Source: Tabrizicola oligotrophica
Lineage (GTDB): Bacteria > Pseudomonadota > Alphaproteobacteria > Rhodobacterales > Rhodobacteraceae
Direction of reading: 5' to 3'
DNA: 64,000 nucleotides
Assembly: GCF_011008935.1 (NCBI RefSeq)
Contig: NZ_JAAIVJ010000005.1
Location: forward strand, 62,001 to 126,000
The translations under genes were made by a program, and so were the position numbers. The notes beneath the pieces are model-generated. The model was not told where the DNA came from. It did no database searches and saw only the letters and a list, made by a program, of their open reading frames with translations. Positions 44,340 through 54,200 of the stretch are shown here, in pieces (within the stretch, counting starts at the first letter, position 1; each line of letters starts with the position of its first letter).

Positions 44340-45428
44340 ATGAACCTGCATCTGTCCGACAAAGACACGCATCCCCGCCGCGCCGATGCCGAGGCGGCCC
44401 TTGCGACCCTGCGGCTTTGGGCGGCCAAGGCATCAGAGGCTGAAATCGTGGCGCTTGATCCGCAGGCAGGCGCTCTGGTGGGGCAGGGCTATCCGGTCCT
44501 GTCGCGCGACTACCCGCAGGACTTTGAGGCCGACGCGGGCTACAAGGAGACGCTGCCCGATCTGCAGAACGGGCCGGCAAGCCTGATCCGCGGCGCGCGC
44601 CAGACCATCCAGCATGTCGGCATCTCGAATTTCCGCCTGCCGATCCGGTTCAAGACCCGCAACGGCGATCCGGTGGTGCTGGAGACCAGCGTGACCGGCA
44701 CCGTCAGCCTTGAGGCGGAGAAGAAGGGCATCAACATGAGCCGCATCATGCGGTCCTTCTATGCCCATTCGGAGAAGGATTTTTCCTTTGGCGTGATCGA
44801 ACACGCGCTGGAGGATTACAAACGCGATCTGGACTCGTTCGATGCCCGCATCCAGATGCGGTTTTCCTTCCCGATGCGGGTGGAAAGCCTGCGCTCAGGC
44901 CTGTCGGGCTGGCAGTACTACGATATCGCGCTGGAACTCGTCGACGTGGCGGGCGAGCGCAAGCATCTGATGCATCTGGATTTTGTCTATTCCTCGACTT
45001 GCCCCTGCTCGCTGGAACTTTCCGAACACGCCCGGATGACGCGCGGCCAGCTGGCCACGCCGCATTCGCAACGTTCAGTGGCGCGGATTTCGGTGGAGCT
45101 GGTCGGCGCGAAATGCCTGTGGTTCGAAGACCTGATCGAGATCGCCCGCCACGCGGTGCCGACCGAAACGCAGGTGATGGTGAAGCGCGAGGATGAACAG
45201 GCCTTTGCCGAGCTGAACGCCGCCAACCCGATCTTCGTCGAGGATGCCGCCCGCAGCTTCTGCGCGACGCTGCTGAAGGACGACCGGATCGGCGATTTCC
45301 GCATTGTCGCCAGCCATCAGGAAAGCCTGCACAGCCATGACGCGGTGTCGGTGCTGACCGAGGGGCCGACCTTTGCGACGACCTCGCTCGACCCGCGGCT
45401 GTTTGCCAGCCTGTTCCACATCGGCTGA
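44340..45428 (+). CDS. folE2: GTP cyclohydrolase FolE2 (type IB)
   Basis: This 362-residue enzyme converts GTP to dihydroneopterin triphosphate for folate synthesis. It has VGISNFRLPIRF near residue 100, SLEAEKKGINMSRIMR, and the metal-site cysteine in SSTCPCSLELSEHAR near residue 219. The start at ATG 44340 has GAAAGGA upstream; the frame is open from 44238. FolE2 enzymes use various metals and often serve when zinc is scarce. No Zur box was evident in the 175-base gap after metZ. Confidence 0.92.
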   Translation: MNLHLSDKDTHPRRADAEAALATLRLWAAKASEAEIVALDPQAGALVGQGYPVLSRDYPQDFEADAGYKETLPDLQNGPASLIRGARQTIQHVGISNFRLPIRFKTRNGDPVVLETSVTGTVSLEAEKKGINMSRIMRSFYAHSEKDFSFGVIEHALEDYKRDLDSFDARIQMRFSFPMRVESLRSGLSGWQYYDIALELVDVAGERKHLMHLDFVYSSTCPCSLELSEHARMTRGQLATPHSQRSVARISVELVGAKCLWFEDLIEIARHAVPTETQVMVKREDEQAFAELNAANPIFVEDAARSFCATLLKDDRIGDFRIVASHQESLHSHDAVSVLTEGPTFATTSLDPRLFASLFHIG

Positions 45429-45617
45429 AACCGGCGATTGCCGGCGGGCGGTGCCCCCACGCTTGGGCGTGGTGTCGGGTTACCGTGACGGGCTGTCGGC
45501 CCCCTCGCTGGGGGGGCGGTTGCGGGCGCTGGTTGTTCCTTCGCGCAAGGAGTGCCCGCAACGGGCTCGACGCGCCGCCCCTTTGACGGGCGGGCGCAAA
45601 CCCAATATGCCTTGCCC

Positions 45618-47066
45618 ATGATTGACCTGCGACCAATCTTCTACGTTGTCGGGCGTGTGCTTGTGGTGCTGGCCATCCTCATGCTGGCCCCGGCTGTCAT
45701 CGACGCCCGTGCGGGGCTGCACAATGGCGCGGATTTCCTGCAATCGGCGATCATCACCGGAGCGGTGGGGCTGATGTTGTCGGTGGCGACCTCGAACGCG
45801 CTTGGCCTTGGGTTGAGCGCGCGGCAGGCCTATCTGATGACCGCGGCGATCTGGGGCTTTGTGCCGCTGTTCGGCGCGCTGCCCTTCATGCTGGGCGAGC
45901 CGCATCTTTCGTTCACCGACGCCTATTTCGAGGCGGTCTCGGGCATCACCACCACCGGATCGACCGTGATCGTCGGGCTCGACACGCTGCCCCCCGGCAT
46001 GAACCTCTGGCGCGGCATGCTGAACTCGCTTGGCGGGCTGGGCATTGCCTTTGTCGCCATGATCTTCCTGCCGGTGCTGCGGGTTGGCGGCATGCAATAC
46101 TTCCGCACCGAAGGCTTTGACACGTTCGGGAAGGCCCTGCCGCGCGCCACCGACATCGCGCGGCAGCTGGTGATCGTCTATTTCGGGCTGACGCTGGTCT
46201 GCATGGCGGCCTATCGCATGGTGGGCATGGAGCCGCTTGACGCCGCGGTCAACGCCATGGCGACCATCGCGACGGGTGGGTTCTCGCCGACCGACATCTC
46301 CTTCACCAAATATCAGGGCCTGCCGGAATACATCGGGGGAACTTTCATGGTTCTCGCCAGCTTCCCCTACATTCGCTTTGTCCAGATGCTGAACGGCTCG
46401 CTGTCGGCGCCGCTGATCGACCGGCAGGTCAGGGGCTATGTCAAGATCATCGCGGTCTCGGTCGGCATGGTGACGGTCTGGCAGGTCCTGCGATCGGACA
46501 TGCCGCTTGAGGCGGCGTTTCGCGAAAGCTATTTCAACCTGGCCTCGATCATCTCGGGCACCGGCTTCTTCTCGGGCAGTTTCGGGGGCTGGGGCGGCTT
46601 TTCGATGGCGGTCGCGCTGGTTCTGGGGGTGATCGGCGGCTGTTCGGGGTCAAGCTCGGGCGCGCTGACGGTGTTTCGCGTCCAGGTCCTGATGGCGACG
46701 CTGCTGACGCAAATCAAACTGATCGGCACGCCCAGCCGGGTGCTGACCGTGCGCTATGACGGACGGGCGATCGAGCAGGACGTGACGGGGGCGCTGATCC
46801 TCTATGTCACGAGCTATATCCTCATCATCGGGGTGATGACGGTGGCGCTTTCGCTGCTCGGCTCCGATCCGGTTTCGGCGCTGTTTGCGATCTGGACCTC
46901 GATCGGCAATATCGGCTACGGCTATGGCGCAATGGTCGCCCGGACCGGAACCTTTGTCGATTTCAACGATGCGTCGAAATGGGTGATGATCGTCACCATG
47001 ATCATGGGACGCCTTGGCCTCCTGACGATCCTGCTTCTGGTCCTGCTCCGATTCTGGCGCGACTAG
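45618..47066 (+). CDS. trkH: TrkH-family potassium uptake protein
   Basis: This 482-residue inner-membrane transporter shows the four-fold selectivity-filter pattern of TrkH: TTTGSTVI near residue 115, TIATGGFS near residue 220, SGTGFFSG near residue 317 and SIGNIGYG near residue 437, with many membrane helices between. It needs TrkA for gating, which is not encoded nearby. ATG 45618 is preferred over the open frame from 45552, which lies in the GC-rich hairpin region behind folE2. Confidence 0.92.
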   Translation: MIDLRPIFYVVGRVLVVLAILMLAPAVIDARAGLHNGADFLQSAIITGAVGLMLSVATSNALGLGLSARQAYLMTAAIWGFVPLFGALPFMLGEPHLSFTDAYFEAVSGITTTGSTVIVGLDTLPPGMNLWRGMLNSLGGLGIAFVAMIFLPVLRVGGMQYFRTEGFDTFGKALPRATDIARQLVIVYFGLTLVCMAAYRMVGMEPLDAAVNAMATIATGGFSPTDISFTKYQGLPEYIGGTFMVLASFPYIRFVQMLNGSLSAPLIDRQVRGYVKIIAVSVGMVTVWQVLRSDMPLEAAFRESYFNLASIISGTGFFSGSFGGWGGFSMAVALVLGVIGGCSGSSSGALTVFRVQVLMATLLTQIKLIGTPSRVLTVRYDGRAIEQDVTGALILYVTSYILIIGVMTVALSLLGSDPVSALFAIWTSIGNIGYGYGAMVARTGTFVDFNDASKWVMIVTMIMGRLGLLTILLLVLLRFWRD

Positions 47067-47067
47067 A

Positions 47068-48798
47068 TCAGTTTTCCCAGCAGGCGACCTGCACTGTCAT
47101 GCCAAGGGCGGCGGCGTTGAGCGCGTCGGGCGACAGCGCGGCGGTTTCGGCGACCGGCGTTGCCGCCACGATCCCGGCGCCCTGCAAGAGGGTGGCAAGG
47201 CGTCCGCCGTCTGCGGCCAGCGCCATGCCCTGCGGCAGCAATCTGGCGCTGCCTTCGGGCACGGGAACGGCGATCCCCAGCACCTTGCCCGCCCCGTCCA
47301 GCACCGGCCCGCCCATGTCGCCTGCCATCAGGGGTGCGACAATGCGCAGGAAACCGGGCTCGCCCGTCAGACCCTCGGCGGCCTCAAGGCTGCCAAAAGT
47401 CAGGACCGGGGCGGGCAGGCGTTCGCCATAGGAATAGCCCGCCACCGCCACTTCGACGCCGGCCACCGGGCTGGCGCTGGCCAGATGCGCCACGGCCTGC
47501 GGCGCCATCGGCGATCTGGCGGCCAGCAGGGCAAGCCCGGCGGCGTCATCCGTCGCGGCAACTTCGGCCTCGGTCTCCAGTCCCAGCGTCACCCGCGCGC
47601 AGCCCGCCACATTGGCGAGGCTGGTGGCCACATGGCCCATGTCATCGACGAAAAAGCCCGAGGCGACGGATCTGGGCTGGCGCAACTCCAGCCCCGACAG
47701 CATCCCGGCCCGCGTGGCCTCGTCCATCGGTACGAGACCTGGATCAAGCGCCTTGTCACCCACGGCGCGGAACGAGGCCTGCAACACCGGCAGGATGCGC
47801 TCCATCTGCGCCGCATCGGCCGGAGTCCAGACCGCAAGATAACCCTTCACCATGCCGTCGCGGGTTTCGGCAAAGGCGAGGCTCTGCACCTTGTCCGAGA
47901 CACCCTCGATGCGGAAAGACTTTTCCTTGCGCTCGCGCGGGCCGGTTTCGGGCACCGCTTCCAGCGTCTGCAGGACGTCGTAAAGCCCGGCCAGCGCTTC
48001 GACTCCGCCAGGTTCGGAAATCAACATCACCCGCAGGCCAGAGCCATCTTTTTCGCCGAAATGCACGAAGGGAGGTTCGTAATGGTCAAATGCCACCAAA
48101 GCCAGCGGCAGGGTGATCTCGATGCCGGCCTCTGGCTCGGTCACGGTTTCAAAGCCGAACTCGGCCAGATCGGCGGCATGGTTGGCCACCAGCGTCGCGC
48201 GCTGGTGGCTGGTCAGGATGCCGGTCGGCTCGAACCCGCTGGCCTCCTGCCAGGCCGCCATCGAATTGCGGGTGCCGGACCCGAAGGCGCCGTCAATGGC
48301 GCTGTCGTAAAAGCCATACCACTGCAGCGCCTGTTGCAGTGCCATGCGGTCGTCCCGGGACAGCGCGGCTTCCGAGGCGCGGGCCTCTGGCACAGTCTCG
48401 TCGGCCACCTCAGTCGGGGCGACGACCACCTCCGGTTCTGCCGTGGCCTCGGGGGCGACAGGGGCGGCCATGAGATCCGGGGCCTCGAACTTTGCCCCAT
48501 CGGTCACGAAGGCATCGCCCGGCACTCGACCGGCGCGGCGCAACTCGGTCAGCGCACCTGCGGCCTCCTCCGGGGCATAGGGGCCAAGCACGATGGCATG
48601 CCAGGCACCGCCGGAAAACACCTGCACATTCGGGAATTCGCCGGCATAGGCCGCGGCGCGCGAGCGGGCGGTTTCTTCGGACGGGTAGCTTTCGATCTGC
48701 ACCCAGGCCTGCTCCTGCGCCGCTGCAAGGGTCGCGCTGACAAGAGCCGTAGTCAGGGTCAGCGCCCGCACCGTCACCAAACGAAAGAAAACCATCAT
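47068..48798 (-). CDS. Secreted SPOR/peptidoglycan-binding protein with inactive trypsin-like domain
   Basis: This 576-residue protein has a signal peptide ending ATLAAA, a SPOR domain (AWVQIESYPSEETARSRAAAY, about residues 30-100), a PG_binding_1 domain (ALQWYGFYDSAIDGAFGSGTRNSM, about 165-220), and a C-terminal trypsin-like domain from about residue 390. The protease active-site motifs are broken: the TAAHV-like site reads TSLANVAGC, and GNSGGP reads GDMGGP. It is therefore probably a peptidoglycan-binding scaffold or sensor rather than an active protease. The start is one of two adjacent ATGs (48798/48795) behind GGGGGA. Confidence 0.85.
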   Translation of the reverse strand: MMVFFRLVTVRALTLTTALVSATLAAAQEQAWVQIESYPSEETARSRAAAYAGEFPNVQVFSGGAWHAIVLGPYAPEEAAGALTELRRAGRVPGDAFVTDGAKFEAPDLMAAPVAPEATAEPEVVVAPTEVADETVPEARASEAALSRDDRMALQQALQWYGFYDSAIDGAFGSGTRNSMAAWQEASGFEPTGILTSHQRATLVANHAADLAEFGFETVTEPEAGIEITLPLALVAFDHYEPPFVHFGEKDGSGLRVMLISEPGGVEALAGLYDVLQTLEAVPETGPRERKEKSFRIEGVSDKVQSLAFAETRDGMVKGYLAVWTPADAAQMERILPVLQASFRAVGDKALDPGLVPMDEATRAGMLSGLELRQPRSVASGFFVDDMGHVATSLANVAGCARVTLGLETEAEVAATDDAAGLALLAARSPMAPQAVAHLASASPVAGVEVAVAGYSYGERLPAPVLTFGSLEAAEGLTGEPGFLRIVAPLMAGDMGGPVLDGAGKVLGIAVPVPEGSARLLPQGMALAADGGRLATLLQGAGIVAATPVAETAALSPDALNAAALGMTVQVACWEN

Positions 48799-48960
48799 TC
48801 CCCCAGCATGCGGCACCCGCGCCTTGCCCTCGACAAATCCGGCTGACTTTCGCAGAGCCAAGCCCGAATGCAAGGCCCAATGCCCGCGGAAAACCACCCC
48901 GGCGCATTGACCCTTTGCCGCCTCTTGCCTATGGAGAAGCAACATTTCAAGAGGCTGGCC

Positions 48961-49887
48961 ATGTCTGACGCGATCAAAGCCCCGCGATCCTTTCAGGAAA
49001 TCATCCTGAGGCTGCAGAACTACTGGGGCGCGCAGGGCTGCGCCGTGCTGCAACCCTATGACATGGAGGTTGGCGCCGGCACCTTCCACCCGGCCACCAC
49101 GCTGCGCTCGCTGGGGTCAAAGCCCTGGGCGGCGGCCTATGTCCAGCCCTCGCGCCGCCCGACCGACGGGCGCTATGGCGAAAACCCCAACCGCCTGCAG
49201 CACTATTACCAGTATCAGGTCATCATCAAACCCTCGCCCGCCAACCTGCAGGAGCTTTACCTTGGCTCCCTGCGCGAGATCGGCATCGACGCCTCGCTGC
49301 ATGACATCCGCTTTGTCGAGGATGACTGGGAAAGCCCGACGCTGGGCGCCTGGGGCCTAGGCTGGGAGGTCTGGTGCGACGGGATGGAAGTCAGCCAGTT
49401 CACCTATTTCCAGCAGGTCGGCGGCCATGACTGCAAGCCGGTCTCGGGCGAGCTGACCTACGGGCTGGAGCGGCTGGCGATGTATGTGCTGGGCGTCGAT
49501 CACGTCATGGACATGCCGTTCAACGATCCGGCCAGCCCGATTCCGCTGAGCTATGGCGACATCTTCCGCCAGACCGAAGAGGAATATTCGCGCCACAACT
49601 TCGACGGCGCGACCACCGAGATGCTGTTCCAGCACTTCAAGGATGCCGAGGCCGAATGCGAACGCCTTTTGGCCTTCGCGCCCGAGGACCCGAAATCCGG
49701 CAAGCGCATCATCATGGCGCATCCCGCCTATGACCAGACCATCAAGGCGAGCCACCTCTTCAACCTGCTCGACGCCCGCGGCGTGATTTCCGTCACCGAA
49801 CGCCAGGCCTATATCGGCCGCGTCCGCGCGCTGGCCAAGAAATGCGCCGACGCCTTCCGGCTGACCGAGGCCGGGGCCGACGCATGA
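48961..49887 (+). CDS. glyQ: Glycyl-tRNA synthetase alpha subunit
   Basis: This 308-residue catalytic subunit of the bacterial alpha2-beta2 enzyme attaches glycine to its tRNA. It has [24 protein letters not shown] near the N-terminus, [11 protein letters not shown] near residue 40, and [19 protein letters not shown] near residue 60. Length is normal. Its stop overlaps the ATG of an FkbM methyltransferase gene. The beta subunit follows only after three further genes. Confidence 0.96.
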   Translation: MSDAIKAPRSFQEIILRLQNYWGAQGCAVLQPYDMEVGAGTFHPATTLRSLGSKPWAAAYVQPSRRPTDGRYGENPNRLQHYYQYQVIIKPSPANLQELYLGSLREIGIDASLHDIRFVEDDWESPTLGAWGLGWEVWCDGMEVSQFTYFQQVGGHDCKPVSGELTYGLERLAMYVLGVDHVMDMPFNDPASPIPLSYGDIFRQTEEEYSRHNFDGATTEMLFQHFKDAEAECERLLAFAPEDPKSGKRIIMAHPAYDQTIKASHLFNLLDARGVISVTERQAYIGRVRALAKKCADAFRLTEAGADA

Positions 49888-50552
49888 TGGTCTTGGCCCG
49901 GATCAGGCGCGAGGCGGCGCATCTGATGCGCAAGCTCACAGGCGAAAAGGCCCGCGCCCGCAGGGCGGCCTTTGCAGCCTTTGATGCGGCCGTTGCCGGG
50001 CTGCGCCCGGGTGATCTGGTCATTGATCTTGGGGCAAATGTCGGGGTCTTTACCGAGGCAATGGCCCGCAGCGGTGCCGACGTCATCGCCTTCGAACCTG
50101 ACCCCCATGCCTTCGGGCTTCTTTCCGTGCGGCTCGCGCCCTGGCCGAATGCCCGCCTGGTGGCTGCGGCCGCAGGCGACAAGGCGGGCAGTTTTCAGCT
50201 TTATCGCCACCGTGATTTCGCTGCCTCGCCCGACCGGCGCACGACCTCCTCCACGCTGATCGCCGACAAGCGCAACGTCTCTGCCGCGCATGCCGTCACG
50301 GTCGAGGTGGTGGATTTTGTCGCCTTCCTGCGCGACCTTGACCGCGATGTCGCGGTCCTGAAGATCGACATCGAAGGCGCCGAAGTGGCGCTTCTCGAAC
50401 GGCTGCTGGCCGATCCGGTTGCCGACCGCATCGGCCAGATCTTCGTTGAAACCCATGAACGCATGCTGCCTCAGCTTGCCTCGCGTACCGCCGCTCTCAA
50501 GCGTCTGGCCGCGGGGCGGGCCAAACCCGTCATCAACTGGGATTGGCACTGA
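49884..50552 (+). CDS. FkbM-family methyltransferase 1
   Basis: This 222-residue SAM-dependent methyltransferase has motif [12 protein letters not shown] near residue 48, FEPDPHAF near residue 71, and the FkbM signature LKIDIEGAE near residue 157. It overlaps glyQ by four bases (ATGA), so it is translationally coupled. Its target, sugar or otherwise, cannot be told. A paralogue lies two genes downstream with the same domain layout but only moderate similarity. Confidence 0.88.
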   Translation: MMVLARIRREAAHLMRKLTGEKARARRAAFAAFDAAVAGLRPGDLVIDLGANVGVFTEAMARSGADVIAFEPDPHAFGLLSVRLAPWPNARLVAAAAGDKAGSFQLYRHRDFAASPDRRTTSSTLIADKRNVSAAHAVTVEVVDFVAFLRDLDRDVAVLKIDIEGAEVALLERLLADPVADRIGQIFVETHERMLPQLASRTAALKRLAAGRAKPVINWDWH

Positions 50553-50553
50553 C

Positions 50554-51033
50554 ATGGCAGGCAAGATACTCGCTGTGGTGATCGTGATGTTTGCTCTCTT
50601 GACCGGCGCGGCCGTCTATTACCTGCAGGAATACGCCTATTATTCCGAAGCCGCCTTCCCCCCCGGCGCCGAGATCGTGCTGACGCCGATCGAGAGCGAC
50701 CAGCCGGAGGCCATTCTGGCCGAGGATGTTCAGGGCATCGACGCGGACTCCAGTCCGCTGCGGTTCCGCGCCTGTTTCAAGACGCCCCTGACCCAAGGCA
50801 TGCTGACCGAAACCTACCGCGCTTATGAAGGCGCCGAGCCCCTGAACGCGCCCTCGTGGTTCGATTGCTTCGACGCTGCCGAAATCGGCGCCGCGCTGGA
50901 AAACGGCGAGGCGCTGGCCTTCCTGTCGCAGGCGGGCATCGCCCCGGATGTCGACCGCGTGGTTGCGGTCTTTGCCGATGGCCGGGCCTATGCCTGGCAC
51001 CAGTTCCGCCCCGGTGCGCTGGAGGGCAACTGA
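50554..51033 (+). CDS. DUF6446 family membrane-anchored protein
   Basis: This 159-residue protein has an N-terminal hydrophobic anchor (residues 4-25, AVVIVMFALLTGAAVYYLQEYAYY) and a periplasmic part with two cysteines (RACFKTPL and DCFDAA). I recognise it as the DUF6446 family, common next to glyQ/glyS in Rhodobacterales and of unknown function. It starts one base after the first FkbM stop and shares its stop codon region with the next ATG. Confidence 0.8.
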   Translation: MAGKILAVVIVMFALLTGAAVYYLQEYAYYSEAAFPPGAEIVLTPIESDQPEAILAEDVQGIDADSSPLRFRACFKTPLTQGMLTETYRAYEGAEPLNAPSWFDCFDAAEIGAALENGEALAFLSQAGIAPDVDRVVAVFADGRAYAWHQFRPGALEGN

Positions 51034-51710
51034 TGGCCAAACACCACAGCCCCGAGGAAAAGCGCGCCCGCCGCGCCCGCAAGGCGCAGGAATGGGACGC
51101 CCGCGAAAGCCATGCCCGGGGGCTGATGCAAGGCATTCTGTCGATGCTGGAACCCGGTGATGTGGTGATCGACTGCGGCGCGAACCTTGGTGCCATCTCC
51201 GGCCCGCTGGCCGAGACCGGGGCCACGGTGCATGCCTTCGAGCCCGACCCCTACACCTTCGGCCGCCTGTCCGAAACGCTGGCGGGCCGCCCGAATGTGG
51301 TGCTGCACAATGCCGCCGTCGGGGCCGCGGCGGGCACCTTGCACCTGATGCGCGACGCCGACTGGGAGAAAGACCCGGACGGCGCCTCAGTGCGCTCCAC
51401 CCTGATCGCGGGGGGCCGCAACATCGACGCGGGCAGCGGAATTGCGGTCGAGGTCATCGACTTTCCGGCCTTCCTCAAGGACCTGATCGCCCGGCACGGC
51501 AAGATCGCCTTCCTGAAGATGGACATCGAAGGGGCGGAGCTTGACCTGCTGGAGGCGATGGACGGGCAGGGCCTGTTCGACCCGATCACCCTGACCGTCG
51601 CCGAAACCCACGAAAAGAAATTCAAGCACCTGCGCCCGCGCTTTGCCGCCCTGCGCGCCTCGGTCGGGGCGAAATACCCGATCACCAAAGTCAATCTCGA
51701 CTGGATCTGA
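51033..51710 (+). CDS. FkbM-family methyltransferase 2
   Basis: This 225-residue protein opens with a very basic stretch (EEKRARRARKAQEWDAR) that could bind RNA or act as an amphipathic lead. The SAM-binding VIDCGANLGAISG and the FkbM signature LKMDIEGAELDLLEA follow. It overlaps the DUF6446 stop codon and precedes glyS by four bases. It is paralogous to the protein at 49884-50552, so the pair probably arose by duplication around DUF6446 or by independent capture. Confidence 0.88.
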   Translation: MAKHHSPEEKRARRARKAQEWDARESHARGLMQGILSMLEPGDVVIDCGANLGAISGPLAETGATVHAFEPDPYTFGRLSETLAGRPNVVLHNAAVGAAAGTLHLMRDADWEKDPDGASVRSTLIAGGRNIDAGSGIAVEVIDFPAFLKDLIARHGKIAFLKMDIEGAELDLLEAMDGQGLFDPITLTVAETHEKKFKHLRPRFAALRASVGAKYPITKVNLDWI

Positions 51711-51714
51711 GCCC

Positions 51715-53967
51715 ATGCCCGACCTGCTGATCGAACTCTTCTCCGAAGAAATCCCCGCCCGCATGCAGGCCCGCGCCCGCGAGGACCTGAAGTCGCTGGT
51801 GACGAACGGGCTGGTCGAGGCTGGCCTCACCTATGCCTCCGCCGGCGCCTTCTCCACCCCGCGCCGCCTGACCCTGACCATCGAGGGCCTGACCGCCGAG
51901 TCCCGCCCGGTGCGCGAAGAACGCAAGGGGCCGTCCGCCACTGCGCCCGCCGCGGCCATCGAGGGCTTCCTGCGCTCCACAGGGTTGACGCTGGACCAGC
52001 TCGAACGCCGCGCCGACAAGAAGGGCGAAACGCTTTATGCGGTGATCGAAAAGCCCGGCCGCGCCGCCCCCGCGATCATCGCCGAGGTGCTGGAAGCCGC
52101 GATCCGCAATTTCCCCTGGCCGAAGTCGATGCGCTGGGGCGCGGGCGCCCTGCGCTGGGTGCGCCCGCTGCATTCCATCCTCTGCCTGCTGAGTGACGAG
52201 TCCGGCAGCGCCGTGGTGCCGATGTCGGTTGACGGCATTGCCTCGGGCAACACCACCGAGGGCCACCGGTTCCTGTCGCCCGGTCGCTTTGCCGTCACGG
52301 GCTTTGACGATTATGCGATGAAGCTGAAACGCGCCCATGTCGTGCTGGATTCGGCCGAGCGCGAGGCCGCGATCTGGCAGGGCGCGCAGAACCTCGCCTT
52401 CGCCGCCGGCATGGACGTGGTCGAGGACAAGGGTCTTCTGGCCGAAGTCGCGGGCCTTGTCGAATGGCCGGTGCCGCTGATGGGCCGCATCGCCGAGGAT
52501 TTCCTGCACCTGCCGCCCGAAGTGCTGCAAACCTCGATGAAGGAACACCAGAAGTTCTTTTCGGTGAAGAACCCCAAGACCGGCCGGATCGAGGGTTTTG
52601 TGACGGTGGCCAACACCCAGCCCGCCGACCATGGCGCGACCATCCTGAAGGGCAACCAGAAGGTGCTGGCCGCCCGGCTGTCGGATGCCCGGTTCTTTTA
52701 TGAAAACGACCTTCGGGTGGCGAAAGCCAATCCTTCCGAACCTATGGGCGAATGGCTGGACGGGCTGAAATCCGTGACCTTCCACAACAAACTCGGCTCC
52801 CAGGCCGACCGCATCGCCCGCATCGCCGCGCTGGCCCGTGAAATCGCGCCCCTGGTCGGCGCCGACGCGGACCTCGCCGAACAGGCCGCCAACCTCGCCA
52901 AAGCCGACCTGCGCTCGTCGATGGTCGGCGAGTTTCCCGAACTTCAGGGCCTGATGGGCATGTATTACGCCCGCGCCGCCGGCCTGCCCGACGCCGTGGC
53001 TCTCGCCGCCCGCGACCACTATTCGCCGCTCGGCCCCTCGGACGCCGTGCCCACCGATCCGGTCTCGGTCGCCGTGGCGCTGGCCGACAAGATCGACACG
53101 CTGACCGGGTTCTGGGCGATCGACGAGAAGCCGACGGGCAGCAAAGACCCCTTCGCCCTGCGCCGCGCCGCGCTGGGGGTGATCCGGTTGGTGTTGGGGA
53201 ATGGGGTGCGCTTCGATCTCGCCTCGACGATGCTTCTTGCCCTGTCGCGCAACATCATCGCTGTCGGCGAAGGCCATGGCGCGCCGGCCGGCTTCTGGCA
53301 AAGCTCCATCAAGGACCTGACCGGATCGGTGGCCGCGCGGGCCGGGGCGATCTTCGCGGCGATTGCCGAACACTACCAGTACTTCCGCGATGACATTCGC
53401 GCGACCATCAGCGCGACGGTGGAGAACCCCGACAGTCGGACCTCGGACCTCCTCGCCTTCTTCCACGACCGCCTGAAAGTCTTCCTGAAAGACCAGGGCA
53501 TCCGCCATGACGTCATCGACGCCTGCCTTGCCATGCCGGGCAATGACGACCTGACGCTGCTGGTGAAACGCGCCGAGGCCCTCGCGGCCTTCCTGAAAAC
53601 CGAAGACGGCCCGAACCTGCTGCAAGGCTACAAACGCGCCAACACCCTCCTGACGCAGGCCGAACAGAAGGACGGCGTTGAATACTCCTTCGGCGCCGAT
53701 CCGAAATTCGCCGAAACCGATGAGGAACGCGCCCTGTTCGCCGCCCTGGACAAGGCCGAAGCCGCCATCACCCCCGCCATGGCCGCCGAAGATTTCCCCG
53801 CCGCGATGGCCGCCATGGCCGCCCTGCGCGCGCCGATCGACGCCTTCTTCACCGCGGTTCAAGTCAATTCCGACAACCAGATCGTGCGGCGCAACCGCCT
53901 GAACCTTCTGCACCGCATCCGGGCGATCTGCTCGGGCGTGGCCGACCTGACCCGGATCGAAGGCTGA
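51715..53967 (+). CDS. glyS: Glycyl-tRNA synthetase beta subunit
   Basis: This 750-residue beta subunit binds and positions tRNA-Gly for the alpha subunit. It has PDLLIELFSEEIPARM at the N-terminus, FPWPKSMRWG near residue 138, and a C-terminal DALR-type anticodon-binding region. The start at ATG 51715 is four bases after the methyltransferase stop. It is normal in length and intact, and it ends the glyQ-glyS operon. Confidence 0.95.
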   Translation: MPDLLIELFSEEIPARMQARAREDLKSLVTNGLVEAGLTYASAGAFSTPRRLTLTIEGLTAESRPVREERKGPSATAPAAAIEGFLRSTGLTLDQLERRADKKGETLYAVIEKPGRAAPAIIAEVLEAAIRNFPWPKSMRWGAGALRWVRPLHSILCLLSDESGSAVVPMSVDGIASGNTTEGHRFLSPGRFAVTGFDDYAMKLKRAHVVLDSAEREAAIWQGAQNLAFAAGMDVVEDKGLLAEVAGLVEWPVPLMGRIAEDFLHLPPEVLQTSMKEHQKFFSVKNPKTGRIEGFVTVANTQPADHGATILKGNQKVLAARLSDARFFYENDLRVAKANPSEPMGEWLDGLKSVTFHNKLGSQADRIARIAALAREIAPLVGADADLAEQAANLAKADLRSSMVGEFPELQGLMGMYYARAAGLPDAVALAARDHYSPLGPSDAVPTDPVSVAVALADKIDTLTGFWAIDEKPTGSKDPFALRRAALGVIRLVLGNGVRFDLASTMLLALSRNIIAVGEGHGAPAGFWQSSIKDLTGSVAARAGAIFAAIAEHYQYFRDDIRATISATVENPDSRTSDLLAFFHDRLKVFLKDQGIRHDVIDACLAMPGNDDLTLLVKRAEALAAFLKTEDGPNLLQGYKRANTLLTQAEQKDGVEYSFGADPKFAETDEERALFAALDKAEAAITPAMAAEDFPAAMAAMAALRAPIDAFFTAVQVNSDNQIVRRNRLNLLHRIRAICSGVADLTRIEG

Positions 53968-53970
53968 GGC

Positions 53971-53993
53971 CTTTCATACTGGCGCAAATATCC
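53971..53993. repeat. 23-base intergenic repeat, copy 1
   Basis: The sequence starting CTTTCATACTGGCGCAAATA and ending TCC recurs exactly at 60421-60443. It follows the glyS stop by three bases, next to a GC-rich hairpin. Confidence 0.8.
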
Positions 53994-54150
53994 CGGGGTG
54001 CGGGGCTGGCCCCGCTTCACCGGCCGGGCCAAGGCGCCAACCTTCCCCTATCCTGCGCCTCCCCCCTCTGCGGGGAGGGGCGCCCTGGGTGAAAATATTC
54101 CCGCCCTGGATAGCCCGGGGCGCGCAGGTGTGCGCGCCCGTTCGGCGCTG

Positions 54151-54193
54151 AAAACAGTCCACTGGACTGTTTTCTCCCCGGCAAGCGCCGGGG
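54151..54193. terminator. Two tandem hairpins between glyS and the Lrp genes
   Basis: AAAACAGTCC (54151-54160) pairs perfectly with GGACTGTTTT (54164-54173) around a three-base loop. CCCCGGC (54176-54182) then pairs with GCCGGGG (54187-54193). The first stem's T-run makes it usable as a terminator in either direction, for the convergent glyS and Lrp transcripts. The rest of 53994-54200 is GC-rich and holds no gene. Confidence 0.6.
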
Positions 54194-54200
54194 CCGCGCC

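Noticed and set aside
48799-48960. Possible glycine riboswitch ahead of glyQ
   Set aside because: I looked for the tandem aptamer core and saw none in this short gap.
51691-53913. A 740-codon open frame antisense to glyS
   Set aside because: It is a shadow of glyS with no recognisable motif.
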